This document shows positions 9,142 to 17,707 of a stretch of DNA of 32,453 nucleotides, in pieces; position 1 is the first letter of the stretch; each line of letters begins with the position of its first letter. The notes below the pieces were generated by a model, which did no database searches, had not been told where the DNA came from, and was given only the letters and a program-made list of their open reading frames with translations. This DNA comes from Bacillota bacterium. Its GTDB lineage: Bacteria; Bacillota; Clostridia; Lachnospirales; Lachnospiraceae. The stretch is taken from the NCBI GenBank assembly GCA_023457255.1, contig JAEWMB010000005.1, positions 1 to 32,453 on the forward strand. Reading direction: 5' to 3'. Position numbers and translations under genes: made by a program.

Positions 9142-9411
9142 CTAATCTTCTTCGATTACATGTATCTCCAAGTAATCAAAATCAATCTGTTCAATAAAGT
9201 TATCTTGATAAAATCTAGTTTTATCATGCTTTTTAAAATCTTTTATTGTGACTTCAAGCCACATTGGCTTCGGCAAATCAAACTCACTGCAAATTTCATC
9301 CAAAGCATGAAAAATCTTTTTTGTTCTGGTACGGTTCGCAGAATCATCTTCTACTACCATATCCCGAAGCAAATGATTATTATTTATCATCTTAGCCCAT
9401 AAACGAAACAT
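9142..9411 (-). CDS. Small conserved protein of unknown function
   Basis: The start is set at the ATG at 9411 because GAGG lies 6 bases upstream; the open frame extends to 9498 but that part looks non-coding. The 89-residue product begins MFRLWAKMINNNHLLRD and ends DFDYLEIHVIEED. The pattern (RLW.K, RT.KIFHALDEICSEFDLPKP.WL, DFIEQI.FDYLEI) is that of a short acidic protein I have seen conserved in Lachnospiraceae without an assigned function. It has no membrane segment. Confidence 0.7.
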   Translation of the reverse strand: MFRLWAKMINNNHLLRDMVVEDDSANRTRTKKIFHALDEICSEFDLPKPMWLEVTIKDFKKHDKTRFYQDNFIEQIDFDYLEIHVIEED

Positions 9412-9555
9412 ATTTTTCCTCACTTTTGCACTGCCATCGTCTTGCATGCAAGGCAATGTATCTATCCTATCAAGCTTGCAGTTATGGTACAGACACAAGC
9501 TTATGGAGTAAATTATCGTTCTCTCATATCAGCATTATAATTTGATTTCTATATT

Positions 9556-10560
9556 TCACGTTAATACTGAAAAATGAAATATTTGATCAAATCTTCTAAG
9601 AATCTTAAAATCTCCTTTGGCTGTCAACTCTCCTGACATAAAGGCTCCTTGAAAGGTTGTTCGCCCATTCACCAAGCGATTTATTAATTCTTTTGTTGTC
9701 TTAGCTACCACATCCGCCGCTATCTCACCTCCATAGCTGCATCTTAATTGTTTCCCTGTTACTTCAAGCAACAGTGTTTTATCGATATCAGTCATTGTAA
9801 TAGAAAATATAGCATGAAAATTATCTTCCTGCGGCTTAAAATTATCTCTAAAGTTTTTTATAAATTCCTGATTTTTATCTGAATCACTGTTTTCCAGCAT
9901 ACCGCGAAACATCTGAGCCAACTCTTCAATATCTTCTTTTTGTTTCTTTACATAAGTATCATCGGATACATATCTTGATAACTGTTCACTCTCCTGAGGT
10001 GTCAATTCAATCGGAGTCGCTGTCAGGGTATTCTTCATGACTGCATGGCTGCTGCTTGAAAATGTAATTGATTTTTGATTGATAAAGCGATATAAAGATT
10101 CTGCCTTTCGTTCGAAGATACCCGTATAAGAGGTATTTATTTCAAATTCGATTGGATTTTCTACATAAGCTATAATACCATCAAGTGAGGTTCCGCCTAA
10201 AACCTCCCAAGATCTCTTTACATGATGTTCTGCCTCTCGTTCTCCGTAAGTATTTGCTGTCACAATTGGGAACATACTAAGCTTTTGTATCTTCTTCTTA
10301 TCACCATATAACCAGCACGCATCCAAGAACTGCTGCATATATCCGCCGATTCCCATCCACTCAACATTTACTGCAAGTATAATCCCGTCTGATTCTTTTA
10401 ATGTTCCCGGAAGCATACTGATACTATTTTTTTGTTCATATAGATTATATCTTGTTACTTCTACACGTAGTTCCTCTAAAACCTCTGTCATCTTATTCAT
10501 CACACAGATTGTAGGATCTTCGATTAAGCCTCTTCCGCCATAATAGATATTAATCTTCAC
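9556..10560 (-). CDS. Flavodoxin-like FMN reductase fused to an SCP2 sterol-binding domain
   Basis: From the GTG at 10560 (AGGGGG seven bases upstream) the product is 334 residues and overlaps the end of the rhomboid gene by 11 bp, indicating translational coupling. The N-terminal 180 residues look like an NADPH-dependent FMN reductase/flavodoxin: KINIYYGGRG, SDGIILAVNVEWMGIGGYMQ (the flavin-loop region) and PIVTANTYGE. The C-terminal 110 residues look like an SCP2-type lipid-binding domain (FHAIFSITMTDIDKTLLLEV, GRTTFQGAFMSGELTAKGDF, then a final DQIF). The combination suggests redox chemistry on a hydrophobic ligand; the substrate is unknown. Confidence 0.75.
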   Translation of the reverse strand: MKINIYYGGRGLIEDPTICVMNKMTEVLEELRVEVTRYNLYEQKNSISMLPGTLKESDGIILAVNVEWMGIGGYMQQFLDACWLYGDKKKIQKLSMFPIVTANTYGEREAEHHVKRSWEVLGGTSLDGIIAYVENPIEFEINTSYTGIFERKAESLYRFINQKSITFSSSSHAVMKNTLTATPIELTPQESEQLSRYVSDDTYVKKQKEDIEELAQMFRGMLENSDSDKNQEFIKNFRDNFKPQEDNFHAIFSITMTDIDKTLLLEVTGKQLRCSYGGEIAADVVAKTTKELINRLVNGRTTFQGAFMSGELTAKGDFKILRRFDQIFHFSVLT

Positions 10561-11704
10561 GTATGCGCCCCCTCTTCTTTCGGTACACAAGTATAGCAAT
10601 AAAGAAGCCCGCAAGCAGACCTCCTACATGAGCAGCATTATCAACACCCTGACTTGTAAATCCACCATACAAACTAAGTGCTGTAAATATAATTATCTGC
10701 CTAGTACCAATCGTCTCTAGTCTTCCTTTATTCACTATTACAATTAAAGCGATTGCACCAATAACGCCAAATACTGCTCCTGATGCACCAATACTATTGC
10801 TAAGTAAGCCTTTCTCCATATTATAACTCATAGAGGCAATCCCTGCAACAATTCCAGACAGAAAGTAAATCACCAGATACTTAAACTTACCAACATGCCG
10901 TTCCAGAGTAGATCCCATAATCGCAAGTATTAGCATGTTATTTACCAGATGACTTATATTCGCATGTAAAAACTGATAAGTAAAGAGACGATAATATTCC
11001 TTTTGGTATTTAATAAGAGGCCAGAAAATACATCCTTTGGTGATAATCTTATTATAATTACCGGATAGGTCCGTATAGAAAAATATTGCTGCATTTATCA
11101 CAATTATCATTATTGTAGCTACACCAAATATTGAGAAAAATCCGTTCTTTCCTTCATATTCTTGACCCTGTTTAAAATCACCGTATCCTTTCCGATAGGA
11201 ACCCTGATCTTTTTGATGCATATCATCTGTCCCATAGCCTTCTTGGTGATTTGGGTAGTTTCCTCGATTATCCTCTCCTCCATGAGAAGTAACATACGCT
11301 CTCTCAGATTCTAAAATTATTTGTTCCAGCCCACGGAAAATTCCGTTCTCATCCCTCGCCTGGCCCTCAAAAAGCATAAGGCGGAACCGAAAGCTATCAA
11401 CAATACAAGCACTTTCACTGTTTTTGCATATCTTCATAGCTGCGTCTGTATTCTTTGTATAAAGAATTGCGTACACTAAAGCCTTTTGATAACCTCTGCT
11501 TAAAAAGGCATTTTCAATTTGACGCTTAATATTTTGATATTGATCGATTAAAATTTCTGTTCCGTTATATAAATCTATCAGCCAATATACGGAGCATTCT
11601 TCTTGATTTGTTTGGTAAAATACCTCCATACCAGATGCATTAACCTTTAAACGCTGACATCCACCGGATAAAAAATATTCTAATATTTTATTATATAGTT
11701 CCAA
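10550..11704 (-). CDS. Rhomboid-family intramembrane serine protease
   Basis: A cytoplasmic N-terminal part of about 200 residues, unique to this protein and ending in a Gly/Tyr/Asp/Gln-rich linker, precedes a six- to seven-helix rhomboid domain. The core signatures are the first helix after the linker (IFGVATIMIIVINAAIFFY), HANISHLVNNM, the catalytic serine in SIGASGAVFGVIG, and the catalytic histidine in DNAAHVGGLLAGF. It should cleave transmembrane substrates. The start is TTG at 11702-11704, chosen because AAAGGAG ends six bases upstream; it follows the glpK stop by 11 bp. It is tightly packed with glpK and the flavodoxin-SCP2 gene, so these form one operon. Confidence 0.9.
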   Translation of the reverse strand: MELYNKILEYFLSGGCQRLKVNASGMEVFYQTNQEECSVYWLIDLYNGTEILIDQYQNIKRQIENAFLSRGYQKALVYAILYTKNTDAAMKICKNSESACIVDSFRFRLMLFEGQARDENGIFRGLEQIILESERAYVTSHGGEDNRGNYPNHQEGYGTDDMHQKDQGSYRKGYGDFKQGQEYEGKNGFFSIFGVATIMIIVINAAIFFYTDLSGNYNKIITKGCIFWPLIKYQKEYYRLFTYQFLHANISHLVNNMLILAIMGSTLERHVGKFKYLVIYFLSGIVAGIASMSYNMEKGLLSNSIGASGAVFGVIGAIALIVIVNKGRLETIGTRQIIIFTALSLYGGFTSQGVDNAAHVGGLLAGFFIAILVYRKKRGRIRED

Positions 11705-11715
11705 ACCTAACTCCT

Positions 11716-13215
11716 TTACTCTGTATCCTCTGCCCAGGCAAGCGCACATCGAACCGCACGCTTCCAGCCCTTTAGAAGCTCCCTTCGTTTTTGTTCACTC
11801 ATCTGCGGAAAAAAAGTTCCTCCAAGTGTCCAATTATCTTTAATTTCATTGCGGTCCTTAAAATATCCGGTAGCCAGTCCTGCAAGATAAGCAGCGCCCA
11901 GCGCAGTTGTCTCAATGCATTGCGGACGATATACCAATGTATTTAAGATATCCGCTTGGAACTGCATTAAGAAGTTATTGGCACAAGCACCTCCATCTAC
12001 CTTAAGACTCTTTAATGATATCTTCGAATCTTGTTCCATTGCACAAAGAACATCCACGGTTTGATAAGCAAGTGACTCTAAGGTTGCTCGAATCATATGT
12101 TCCTTACTAAATCCTCTGGTGATACCAACGATCGTTCCTCTCGCATAGGGATTCCAGTAAGGTGCCCCAAGGCCAGTAAATGCCGGTACTACATAAACAC
12201 CATTGGCATCCTCTGCTTCTTTTGCATATTCTTCCGACTGACCGGCATTCTTAATCATTCTTTGCTCATCTCTTAACCATTGGATTGCTGCCCCAGCAAC
12301 AAATACGCTTCCTTCTAATGCATACTCTATATGGCCTTCTTCCCCTGCGGCAATCGTTGTCAATAAACCATTCTGTGATTCAATGGCAGTATTTCCGGTA
12401 TTCATCAAAAGAAAGCATCCGGTACCATACGTATTCTTTACTTCACCCGGTTCAAAACAGCACTGCCCGAATAAAGCTGCCTGCTGATCTCCGGCAGCTC
12501 CAGAGATAAGAATCTCACCACCAAGAAGACCTCCTTCCGTATGTCCAAAGATACTGCTGGATGCCTGTACGGTAGGAAGCATACACTTTGGTATCTTAAA
12601 GTAAGTTAAGATTTCCTCATCCCAGCATAGGTTGTGGATATCAAAGAGCATCGTACGTGATGCATTGGTATAATCCGTTACATGCTTTCTTCCCTTCGTC
12701 AAATTCCATATAATCCAAGTATCAACCGTACCAAAAAGAAGGTTTCCGGCCTCCGCTCTTTCCCTTACTCCTTCTACGTTATCAAGAATCCATTTTATCT
12801 TGGTCGCTGAAAAATAAGCATCCGGAATAAGTCCTGTTTTTTGTCTTATTACAGCATTAAATCCATCTTCTTTTAATTGTTCAATCATATCTGCGGTACG
12901 ATGGCACTGCCACACAATAGCGTTATACACGGGTTCCCCCGTATTCTTATCCCATATAAGCGTAGTCTCTCTTTGATTTGTTATTCCAATCGAATCGATA
13001 TTTTCTGCTTTCGCACCAATTGCCGCCATCGCTTCTGCTGCCACACTGATCTGAGAAGACCAGATATCCATCGGTCTATGTTCCACCCAGCCTGTTCTTG
13101 GATATACCTGTGTAAATTCCTTCTGTGCGACACTACATACTTCACCTCTGTGGTTAAAAAGAATACATCTTGAACTTGTTGTCCCCTGGTCAAGTGCCAT
13201 AACGTACTTTTCCAT
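11716..13215 (-). CDS. glpK: Glycerol kinase
   Basis: It phosphorylates glycerol to glycerol-3-phosphate. The 499-residue product has the FGGY-family landmarks: MALDQGTTSSRC (ATP phosphate loop, about 6-17), GITNQRETT, the active-site region IPDAYFSATKIKWILDN, NTYGTGCFLLMNTG, ALEGSVFVAGAAIQWLRD, and the C-terminal VDGGACANNFLMQFQADI. The start is the ATG at 13215 with GGAGG five bases upstream; an upstream in-frame ATG (13302) is part of the leader. No glpF or glpD is next to it in the window. Expression is probably controlled through its long structured leader. Confidence 0.97.
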   Translation of the reverse strand: MEKYVMALDQGTTSSRCILFNHRGEVCSVAQKEFTQVYPRTGWVEHRPMDIWSSQISVAAEAMAAIGAKAENIDSIGITNQRETTLIWDKNTGEPVYNAIVWQCHRTADMIEQLKEDGFNAVIRQKTGLIPDAYFSATKIKWILDNVEGVRERAEAGNLLFGTVDTWIIWNLTKGRKHVTDYTNASRTMLFDIHNLCWDEEILTYFKIPKCMLPTVQASSSIFGHTEGGLLGGEILISGAAGDQQAALFGQCCFEPGEVKNTYGTGCFLLMNTGNTAIESQNGLLTTIAAGEEGHIEYALEGSVFVAGAAIQWLRDEQRMIKNAGQSEEYAKEAEDANGVYVVPAFTGLGAPYWNPYARGTIVGITRGFSKEHMIRATLESLAYQTVDVLCAMEQDSKISLKSLKVDGGACANNFLMQFQADILNTLVYRPQCIETTALGAAYLAGLATGYFKDRNEIKDNWTLGGTFFPQMSEQKRRELLKGWKRAVRCALAWAEDTE

Positions 13216-13351
13216 AAATACCTCCATTCTTACGCCTGTTTTGCGCCTGGACAGATTAATCTTGTATTTCCTGTGCAATTCCAATTTAATAATGTTCTCC
13301 ATAGCAACCGCTGTCTGCTGTCTGGCAATTTATCTCCGAAAACTCCAAAAG

Positions 13352-13400
13352 GGTGTTGTACGGCTCTTTGATTCCTTTTTCAAAGGACCGTTACAACACC
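13352..13400 (-). promoter_or_regulatory. Hairpin in the glpK leader
   Basis: On the minus strand an imperfect inverted repeat (GGTGTTGTAACGG facing CCGTACAACACC) encloses a second small hairpin (TCCTTT GAA AAAGGA). It lies about 140 nt upstream of the glpK ATG and just downstream of the predicted start of transcription. In Bacillus, glp leaders are controlled by antitermination through GlpP. Whether this stem is such a target, an mRNA stabiliser or a protein operator cannot be told here. Confidence 0.55.
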
Positions 13401-13435
13401 TCCTTGTCTGTATAAATAATTACCTAATTATCAAC

Positions 13436-13464
13436 ATTATATAACAGTTAATTTATTTGGGCAA
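13436..13464 (-). promoter_or_regulatory. Sigma-A-type promoter for glpK
   Basis: On the minus strand TTGCCC (13459-13464) and a perfect TATAAT (13436-13441) are separated by 17 bp. The predicted transcript begins near 13429, giving a leader of about 210 nt that contains the hairpin at 13352-13400. Confidence 0.7.
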
Positions 13465-13500
13465 GTAATCTTATCTAAAGATATGGACAATCATGGTATC

Positions 13501-15282
13501 TTATTCTATATTACAGATGTTAACGCACTGAAAGATAAAACTTATGTTTGCAAAGGAAATTGCATCTCCTTGTTTTATCTCAAAATTCTCGTTTTCAATT
13601 AGCTTTCTGCCATTTACAAATGTCCCATTCGTAGAATTTAAATCTGTTAATAGAAACCTATTCTCTTGCTTATCTAATTTTGCATGATATCTACTGACTG
13701 TGGTGTTCGTCAGATTATAACCAAGATTGTTTTTTGCAGTTCCTATAAAAAACGGATACTCTTTAAGTTCTATCATTCCATACTTTAACGGTTCAAGCGG
13801 AATAAGCAAATCGGATTCCTTAACAGGACTGGTAAGCAGCATAGTACACTCCTCTTCCCCAGCATAGATTTCTCTCGAATTTATACTGGAAGATACTTCC
13901 TCCCTATGAATCATTGCAGGTTCATTACTATACCATGTGTGATTGCACAGAAGCTCCTGATTTGAATCATTCTCTTTTGTATATCCTCTACTATTATGTT
14001 CTGCCAAACTATTATTCCCTGCTGATGCCAGGCTTGGAAATAAATCCTCCTTATCTGGCATCTGATACGTAGTTTTTGTTATGATACGACTTTGTTTTCT
14101 ATCTTTCGAAAATATCTTTCTATATCCATAGCCTAGTATAATTCCCATAACAGAAAGTATCGAAACTAACTTTAGCCTATCTATCCTTTTATTTAATGGC
14201 TGAAATAAAAATCCTTTTTGATAAGCATAAAGAAATACTCCGATACATATGGTAAACAGCACTGAAAATAAAACATACCAAAGGATTGGATAATATAGGA
14301 TTTCTTCTTCCTGTTCCAGCTTCTCTTTTATAAAAGGATATTGGTAAACTTCTTTTGTTTCCTTTTGACAGCTGCTGCTTTTAGTCTCTTTTTTCAAGTT
14401 TCCATTTTGGTATAACTCTTTTCTTTGATTGTCCTGTTTCCTACTCGTTCCTATTTCGCCCCCCTTCCCAAGTATTCTTTCTTTTACATCAGTGGATAAG
14501 GAGGTCATTTTATGTTGGAATGAACCTCTCTTAGATAAATTCGCCAAGGACTCCTTATACTTTTTCTCCTTCTTTCCCTTATAGCATTCTTTCTTACCCG
14601 GTAACTGCTTTATGGGAGCATTACTCTGGTGAAGCTCTCTATCGTTATGCTGTCCTTTTATTCTATCTAGCTGACCCGGCTGCGTACCTTCAATATCCTC
14701 CGAACAAAAATCTAACCGATCGCTTTCTTTTTGGAAATTCAAAAAAGACTTAAGTTCTTGTATCGTGATATTATCTTCCTTACTTTTCATATAAAGAGAA
14801 TATACAAATAGTACTGCATCTTTATCCTCATAATCGACACACCCCATTAGATATTCAAAAAAAGCAGTCAACTGTTCCTGAAGTGACATACGATATCCCG
14901 GATAATAGCATAATCCTGGTTTGTAATCTGGCAAATGAATAAATGTATATTCCGGTAATAGCACAAAATCCATAGTATCTAAAAGATATGTTTTCGCTTC
15001 TTTTAAAACTGATAACAGATGGTTAAGAAGCATTGTTACCTGACTTAGCCTTAGAGGAACCTTCTCTGATATACTGGAAAGCGCCTGGTATCCGGTAACT
15101 TCATAATGAAATTGTATCTGATTGTCGATGGAATAAACTTGAAAACTTAGGATTCCTTCAATTTTATTATGCTCCAGCATCTTCTCTTGAAAAGATACCC
15201 TCCCTTCTTCTTTTCCACGAATGATTAAATAGTTATGATACATATCTCTCTTCCATTCTGAATGGAGTTCCTCTTTTTTCAC
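13501..15282 (-). CDS. DUF6382-FHA domain membrane protein of the tad locus
   Basis: The product is about 593 residues. The first 185 look like the DUF6382 region (MYHNYLIIRGKE, then LLPEYTFIHLPDYKPGLCYYPGYR). A long polar, low-complexity linker and two membrane helices follow (about ILWYVLFSVLFTICIGVFLY and LVSILSVMGIILGYGY). The C-terminal 95 residues are an FHA phosphothreonine-binding domain with SRYHAKLD and DLNSTNGTFVNGRKL; the usual leading Gly-Arg is replaced by IGTAKNN. It is the last gene of the tad unit and may link Ser/Thr phosphorylation to pilus assembly (inference). The start is the GTG at 15282, ten bases after GGAG; the GTG at 15291 lies too close to it. Confidence 0.85.
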   Translation of the reverse strand: MKKEELHSEWKRDMYHNYLIIRGKEEGRVSFQEKMLEHNKIEGILSFQVYSIDNQIQFHYEVTGYQALSSISEKVPLRLSQVTMLLNHLLSVLKEAKTYLLDTMDFVLLPEYTFIHLPDYKPGLCYYPGYRMSLQEQLTAFFEYLMGCVDYEDKDAVLFVYSLYMKSKEDNITIQELKSFLNFQKESDRLDFCSEDIEGTQPGQLDRIKGQHNDRELHQSNAPIKQLPGKKECYKGKKEKKYKESLANLSKRGSFQHKMTSLSTDVKERILGKGGEIGTSRKQDNQRKELYQNGNLKKETKSSSCQKETKEVYQYPFIKEKLEQEEEILYYPILWYVLFSVLFTICIGVFLYAYQKGFLFQPLNKRIDRLKLVSILSVMGIILGYGYRKIFSKDRKQSRIITKTTYQMPDKEDLFPSLASAGNNSLAEHNSRGYTKENDSNQELLCNHTWYSNEPAMIHREEVSSSINSREIYAGEEECTMLLTSPVKESDLLIPLEPLKYGMIELKEYPFFIGTAKNNLGYNLTNTTVSRYHAKLDKQENRFLLTDLNSTNGTFVNGRKLIENENFEIKQGDAISFANISFIFQCVNICNIE

Positions 15283-15354
15283 GTTATTCACTCTCCTGTT
15301 TATGAAATAATGAATTCTTTTCTATGTCCAATTAAGCAGCTTTTTTAGCTTAGC

Positions 15355-15927
15355 TTATTTCAATCTCTCTACAAGTTCCTTTAATTCTTGAATTGCTTTG
15401 TCTACTCCTTTTATTTTTTTCCCAAGCTTAATCGAAACCTCTAACAATCTTGTTTTTTCTTCCCTCGGGAATATACTTTCCTCAAAGTAAAATGCTACTG
15501 TAAAACTATCTTTTTTTAAAATTTCAAATAACCTTGCACCTGGAAAAACCACCTTTAATTTTCCTGTCACTCTAACTTTCGTTAGAGTTGTTTGAACTTG
15601 TAACTCTCTTACCTCACATACTAAATATCCTCTGGATAATGTTTTCTTTACATAACTTAATACCTTCGTCTCATCCTTTTCTCTTCCTATACCAAATGGA
15701 TAAAGAATTCCTTTGGATAAATAACCTTCTTCTCTTAACGTTTGTAAGTCCAAATCAACCTGGTAAGAGATATAGGAAACTGCCTTTAAGACCGCCTTTT
15801 CCCCTAAAACTTGTAATTTTGTTCTATCATGACAATAGAAGCAATAATTTAATAGAAATAAAACTGTATAAAATACAAGTGGTAAAACAAAGGCTGCTTC
15901 CACTGTAAAAAAGGCTCTTTTTCTCAT
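15355..15927 (-). CDS. TadE-like pseudopilin
   Basis: The 190-residue protein begins MRKRAFFTVEAAFVLPLVF, the TadE/pseudopilin pattern: short basic leader, then a hydrophobic helix with Glu at the position used in type IV prepilins (TVEAAFVLP). The rest is a soluble beta-rich domain ending in a Lys/Glu-rich helix. AAGGAGCAGGA lies directly before the ATG. Its place in the tad locus, next to a prepilin peptidase, supports processing and export as a minor pilus component. Confidence 0.8.
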   Translation of the reverse strand: MRKRAFFTVEAAFVLPLVFYTVLFLLNYCFYCHDRTKLQVLGEKAVLKAVSYISYQVDLDLQTLREEGYLSKGILYPFGIGREKDETKVLSYVKKTLSRGYLVCEVRELQVQTTLTKVRVTGKLKVVFPGARLFEILKKDSFTVAFYFEESIFPREEKTRLLEVSIKLGKKIKGVDKAIQELKELVERLK

Positions 15928-16043
15928 TCCTGCTCCTTATCGTTGGCTGTTTCGCCTTAAATCATAAAAGAATTCTATCCTCCTATTAAATACCTTTCAA
16001 AATTACTTACCACAATAATAATCTAATATAGATGCTGCATGCC

Positions 16044-16514
16044 TTATTTTATAAGAATACAACCAAGGTATCCAAAGAATATAAATGGGATAAAAGGGAT
16101 TGTTTTTTTGCGATTCCAACGAAAAAATATAAGAAGAATCATTGATACAACAGAAGTTAATAGAAAAGCATAACTTAAAAGAATAGCAGATTTGCTAATT
16201 CCAAGCATTATTCCAATCACACATAAAACATAACCATCACCGATACCAATCTGTCCCTTTGTAATCTTGCTAAGAATTATAAAGAAAAATCCTAGAAGTC
16301 CTCCAAATATCCTGCCCATAAAAGTTATCTCGGAAGACGTGATTATTTCAATAACGATAAAGGGTATTATACTAATAAGCCACCAGCAAGAAATTTCCTT
16401 CTGCCTTAAATCCTGAATTCCTAAGAAAAATAACAATACTCCAATCCAGATTACTCCGCTATGTTTTAAAATTTCTGATAAGTTAAGACTGCTAAAATTA
16501 AGAAGGAACAACAT
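16044..16514 (-). CDS. Prepilin peptidase (A24, CpaA/TadV-like)
   Basis: This 156-residue protein is almost entirely membrane helices, as in the short TadV-type prepilin peptidases that lack the methylase domain. The two catalytic aspartates are in FLGIQDLRQKEIS (about 37) and in the GxGD motif KGQIGIGDGYVL (about 94). It should cleave the leader peptides of the Flp-type pilin and the TadE-like proteins in the same locus. A GGAGG lies upstream with long (12-base) spacing, so translation may be modest. Confidence 0.85.
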   Translation of the reverse strand: MLFLLNFSSLNLSEILKHSGVIWIGVLLFFLGIQDLRQKEISCWWLISIIPFIVIEIITSSEITFMGRIFGGLLGFFFIILSKITKGQIGIGDGYVLCVIGIMLGISKSAILLSYAFLLTSVVSMILLIFFRWNRKKTIPFIPFIFFGYLGCILIK

Positions 16515-16624
16515 AATTTACATTTACCTCCATTCCAGATTAAGTTTATCGAAAGTTTACACCTTAATTTTTATCCAAAGTCCGGATATATAAGTTGAAT
16601 TGTAACGGTATAATATATCCGCAC

Positions 16625-17530
16625 CTACTCCTTTTTATAAGATTTACACCTACGGCACTCACTTCTTGTTCCAACTTCTGTTATCAGTATTTTCGAAACG
16701 GTTCGTTTCATACCGGAACAGGACCGGCTGCTATGATAGCAGTCACCTGATTCTGTGACATAGACTATACCAGGAAGTACTGCATTATTGTCAAAACACA
16801 ATTCACACGCACGATAAGTGCTATGATAAGAGTTGCGGATAAAGGAAAGCCTTTTGCTATCCACTGTTTGTATGTTAATTTTAATATGAGAACAATTCGC
16901 ATTGGTATGATATACCGAACCATTAGCTGTAATATAAACAGACTCACCATCTCCTTCTTCTGTATCTGCTGCCAGTAGAGAAGGCACTGCATGTCCATTA
17001 AATATCCTTATTCTAACTCGCTGTACCACTGGAAATACCGGTAAGATCTCTTTCCATACCGGGAGCTGTATCTTATATTGCATTACAATTTCAATATACT
17101 CCTCTTCATTAAATAAAGATGACCCTAAAAATGATATTCCTTGATATCCGTCTTGAATGCAATTCTTGACAGCCTGATGCTCCTTCACAAACGGCTTAAT
17201 GGATTCTTTCAGCATAAGACCACTGGCAGCTGAGGTAAGCAGATTGGTAAATTCCAAGGAAGCAAATATTTCAGAAAAGATTGTCTCATCACCCCCATTT
17301 AGATTTTCCTCAATCCCTTTACTACAATCCTGCTCTTCACTAAAATTCATGGCGTAATTTGTTATTATTCCATAAGAGGATATATTTTTTGCAACTTTCG
17401 TGGCATAATAATGAAGGCAATCCTGTGCAGCAATAACCTGAAAGAAAAAAACCAATACATAAACTGCGAAGGCAAATACCGGCAATGCTAAGGAAGCCTC
17501 CAAGGTCAGCAAACCCTTTTTCTTTAACAC
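16625..17530 (-). CDS. TadE-like pseudopilin with tandem His/Cys motifs
   Basis: From the GTG at 17530 (AGGAGG seven bases upstream) the product is 301 residues. It starts MLKKKGLLTLEASLALPVF, a prepilin-like leader and helix with Glu in place. The middle (40-190) is a soluble TadE-type region. The last 105 residues hold two similar units: VYITANGSVYHTNANCSHIK with later ACELC, and VYVTESGDCYHSSRSCSGMK with later ECRRC. Each has the pattern YH-x4-C ... C-x2-C, a likely zinc- or disulfide-based module. The tail should lie outside the membrane. I know of no assigned function for this pair. Confidence 0.78.
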   Translation of the reverse strand: MLKKKGLLTLEASLALPVFAFAVYVLVFFFQVIAAQDCLHYYATKVAKNISSYGIITNYAMNFSEEQDCSKGIEENLNGGDETIFSEIFASLEFTNLLTSAASGLMLKESIKPFVKEHQAVKNCIQDGYQGISFLGSSLFNEEEYIEIVMQYKIQLPVWKEILPVFPVVQRVRIRIFNGHAVPSLLAADTEEGDGESVYITANGSVYHTNANCSHIKINIQTVDSKRLSFIRNSYHSTYRACELCFDNNAVLPGIVYVTESGDCYHSSRSCSGMKRTVSKILITEVGTRSECRRCKSYKKE

Positions 17531-17584
17531 CAAAATTCCTCCTGCTATATTTGTTTGAAACTATCCCTTCACTTGCAGTCACAC

Positions 17585-17696
17585 AGGGTGTGGTCAGGTC
17601 TCTGTTTTTTACATTGGTTAACATCGGCAAATGTTCTTGGAGAGAGATTTTTATTTTATTATACGATGTAAAAAACAAAGACTTCACCACACCCCT
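17585..17696. repeat. 112-bp inverted-repeat element (MITE-like)
   Basis: Two arms of about 30 bp (17585-17614 and 17666-17696) pair almost fully: the left begins AGGGTGTGGT, the right ends ACCACACCCCT, and both share TTTTTTACAT at the inner end. About 50 AT-rich bases lie between. Neither strand has a T-run after the stem, so it is not a normal terminator. It lies in the leader of the TadE-like gene, within the tad locus. A non-autonomous transposable element is the best guess; no clear target duplication is visible. Confidence 0.6.
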
Positions 17697-17707
17697 TTAG
17701 GAGGAAT

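Noticed and set aside
17340..17690. 116-codon minus-strand ORF across the inverted-repeat element
   Set aside because: It runs through the non-coding element and then out of frame into the TadE-like gene; composition is not protein-like.
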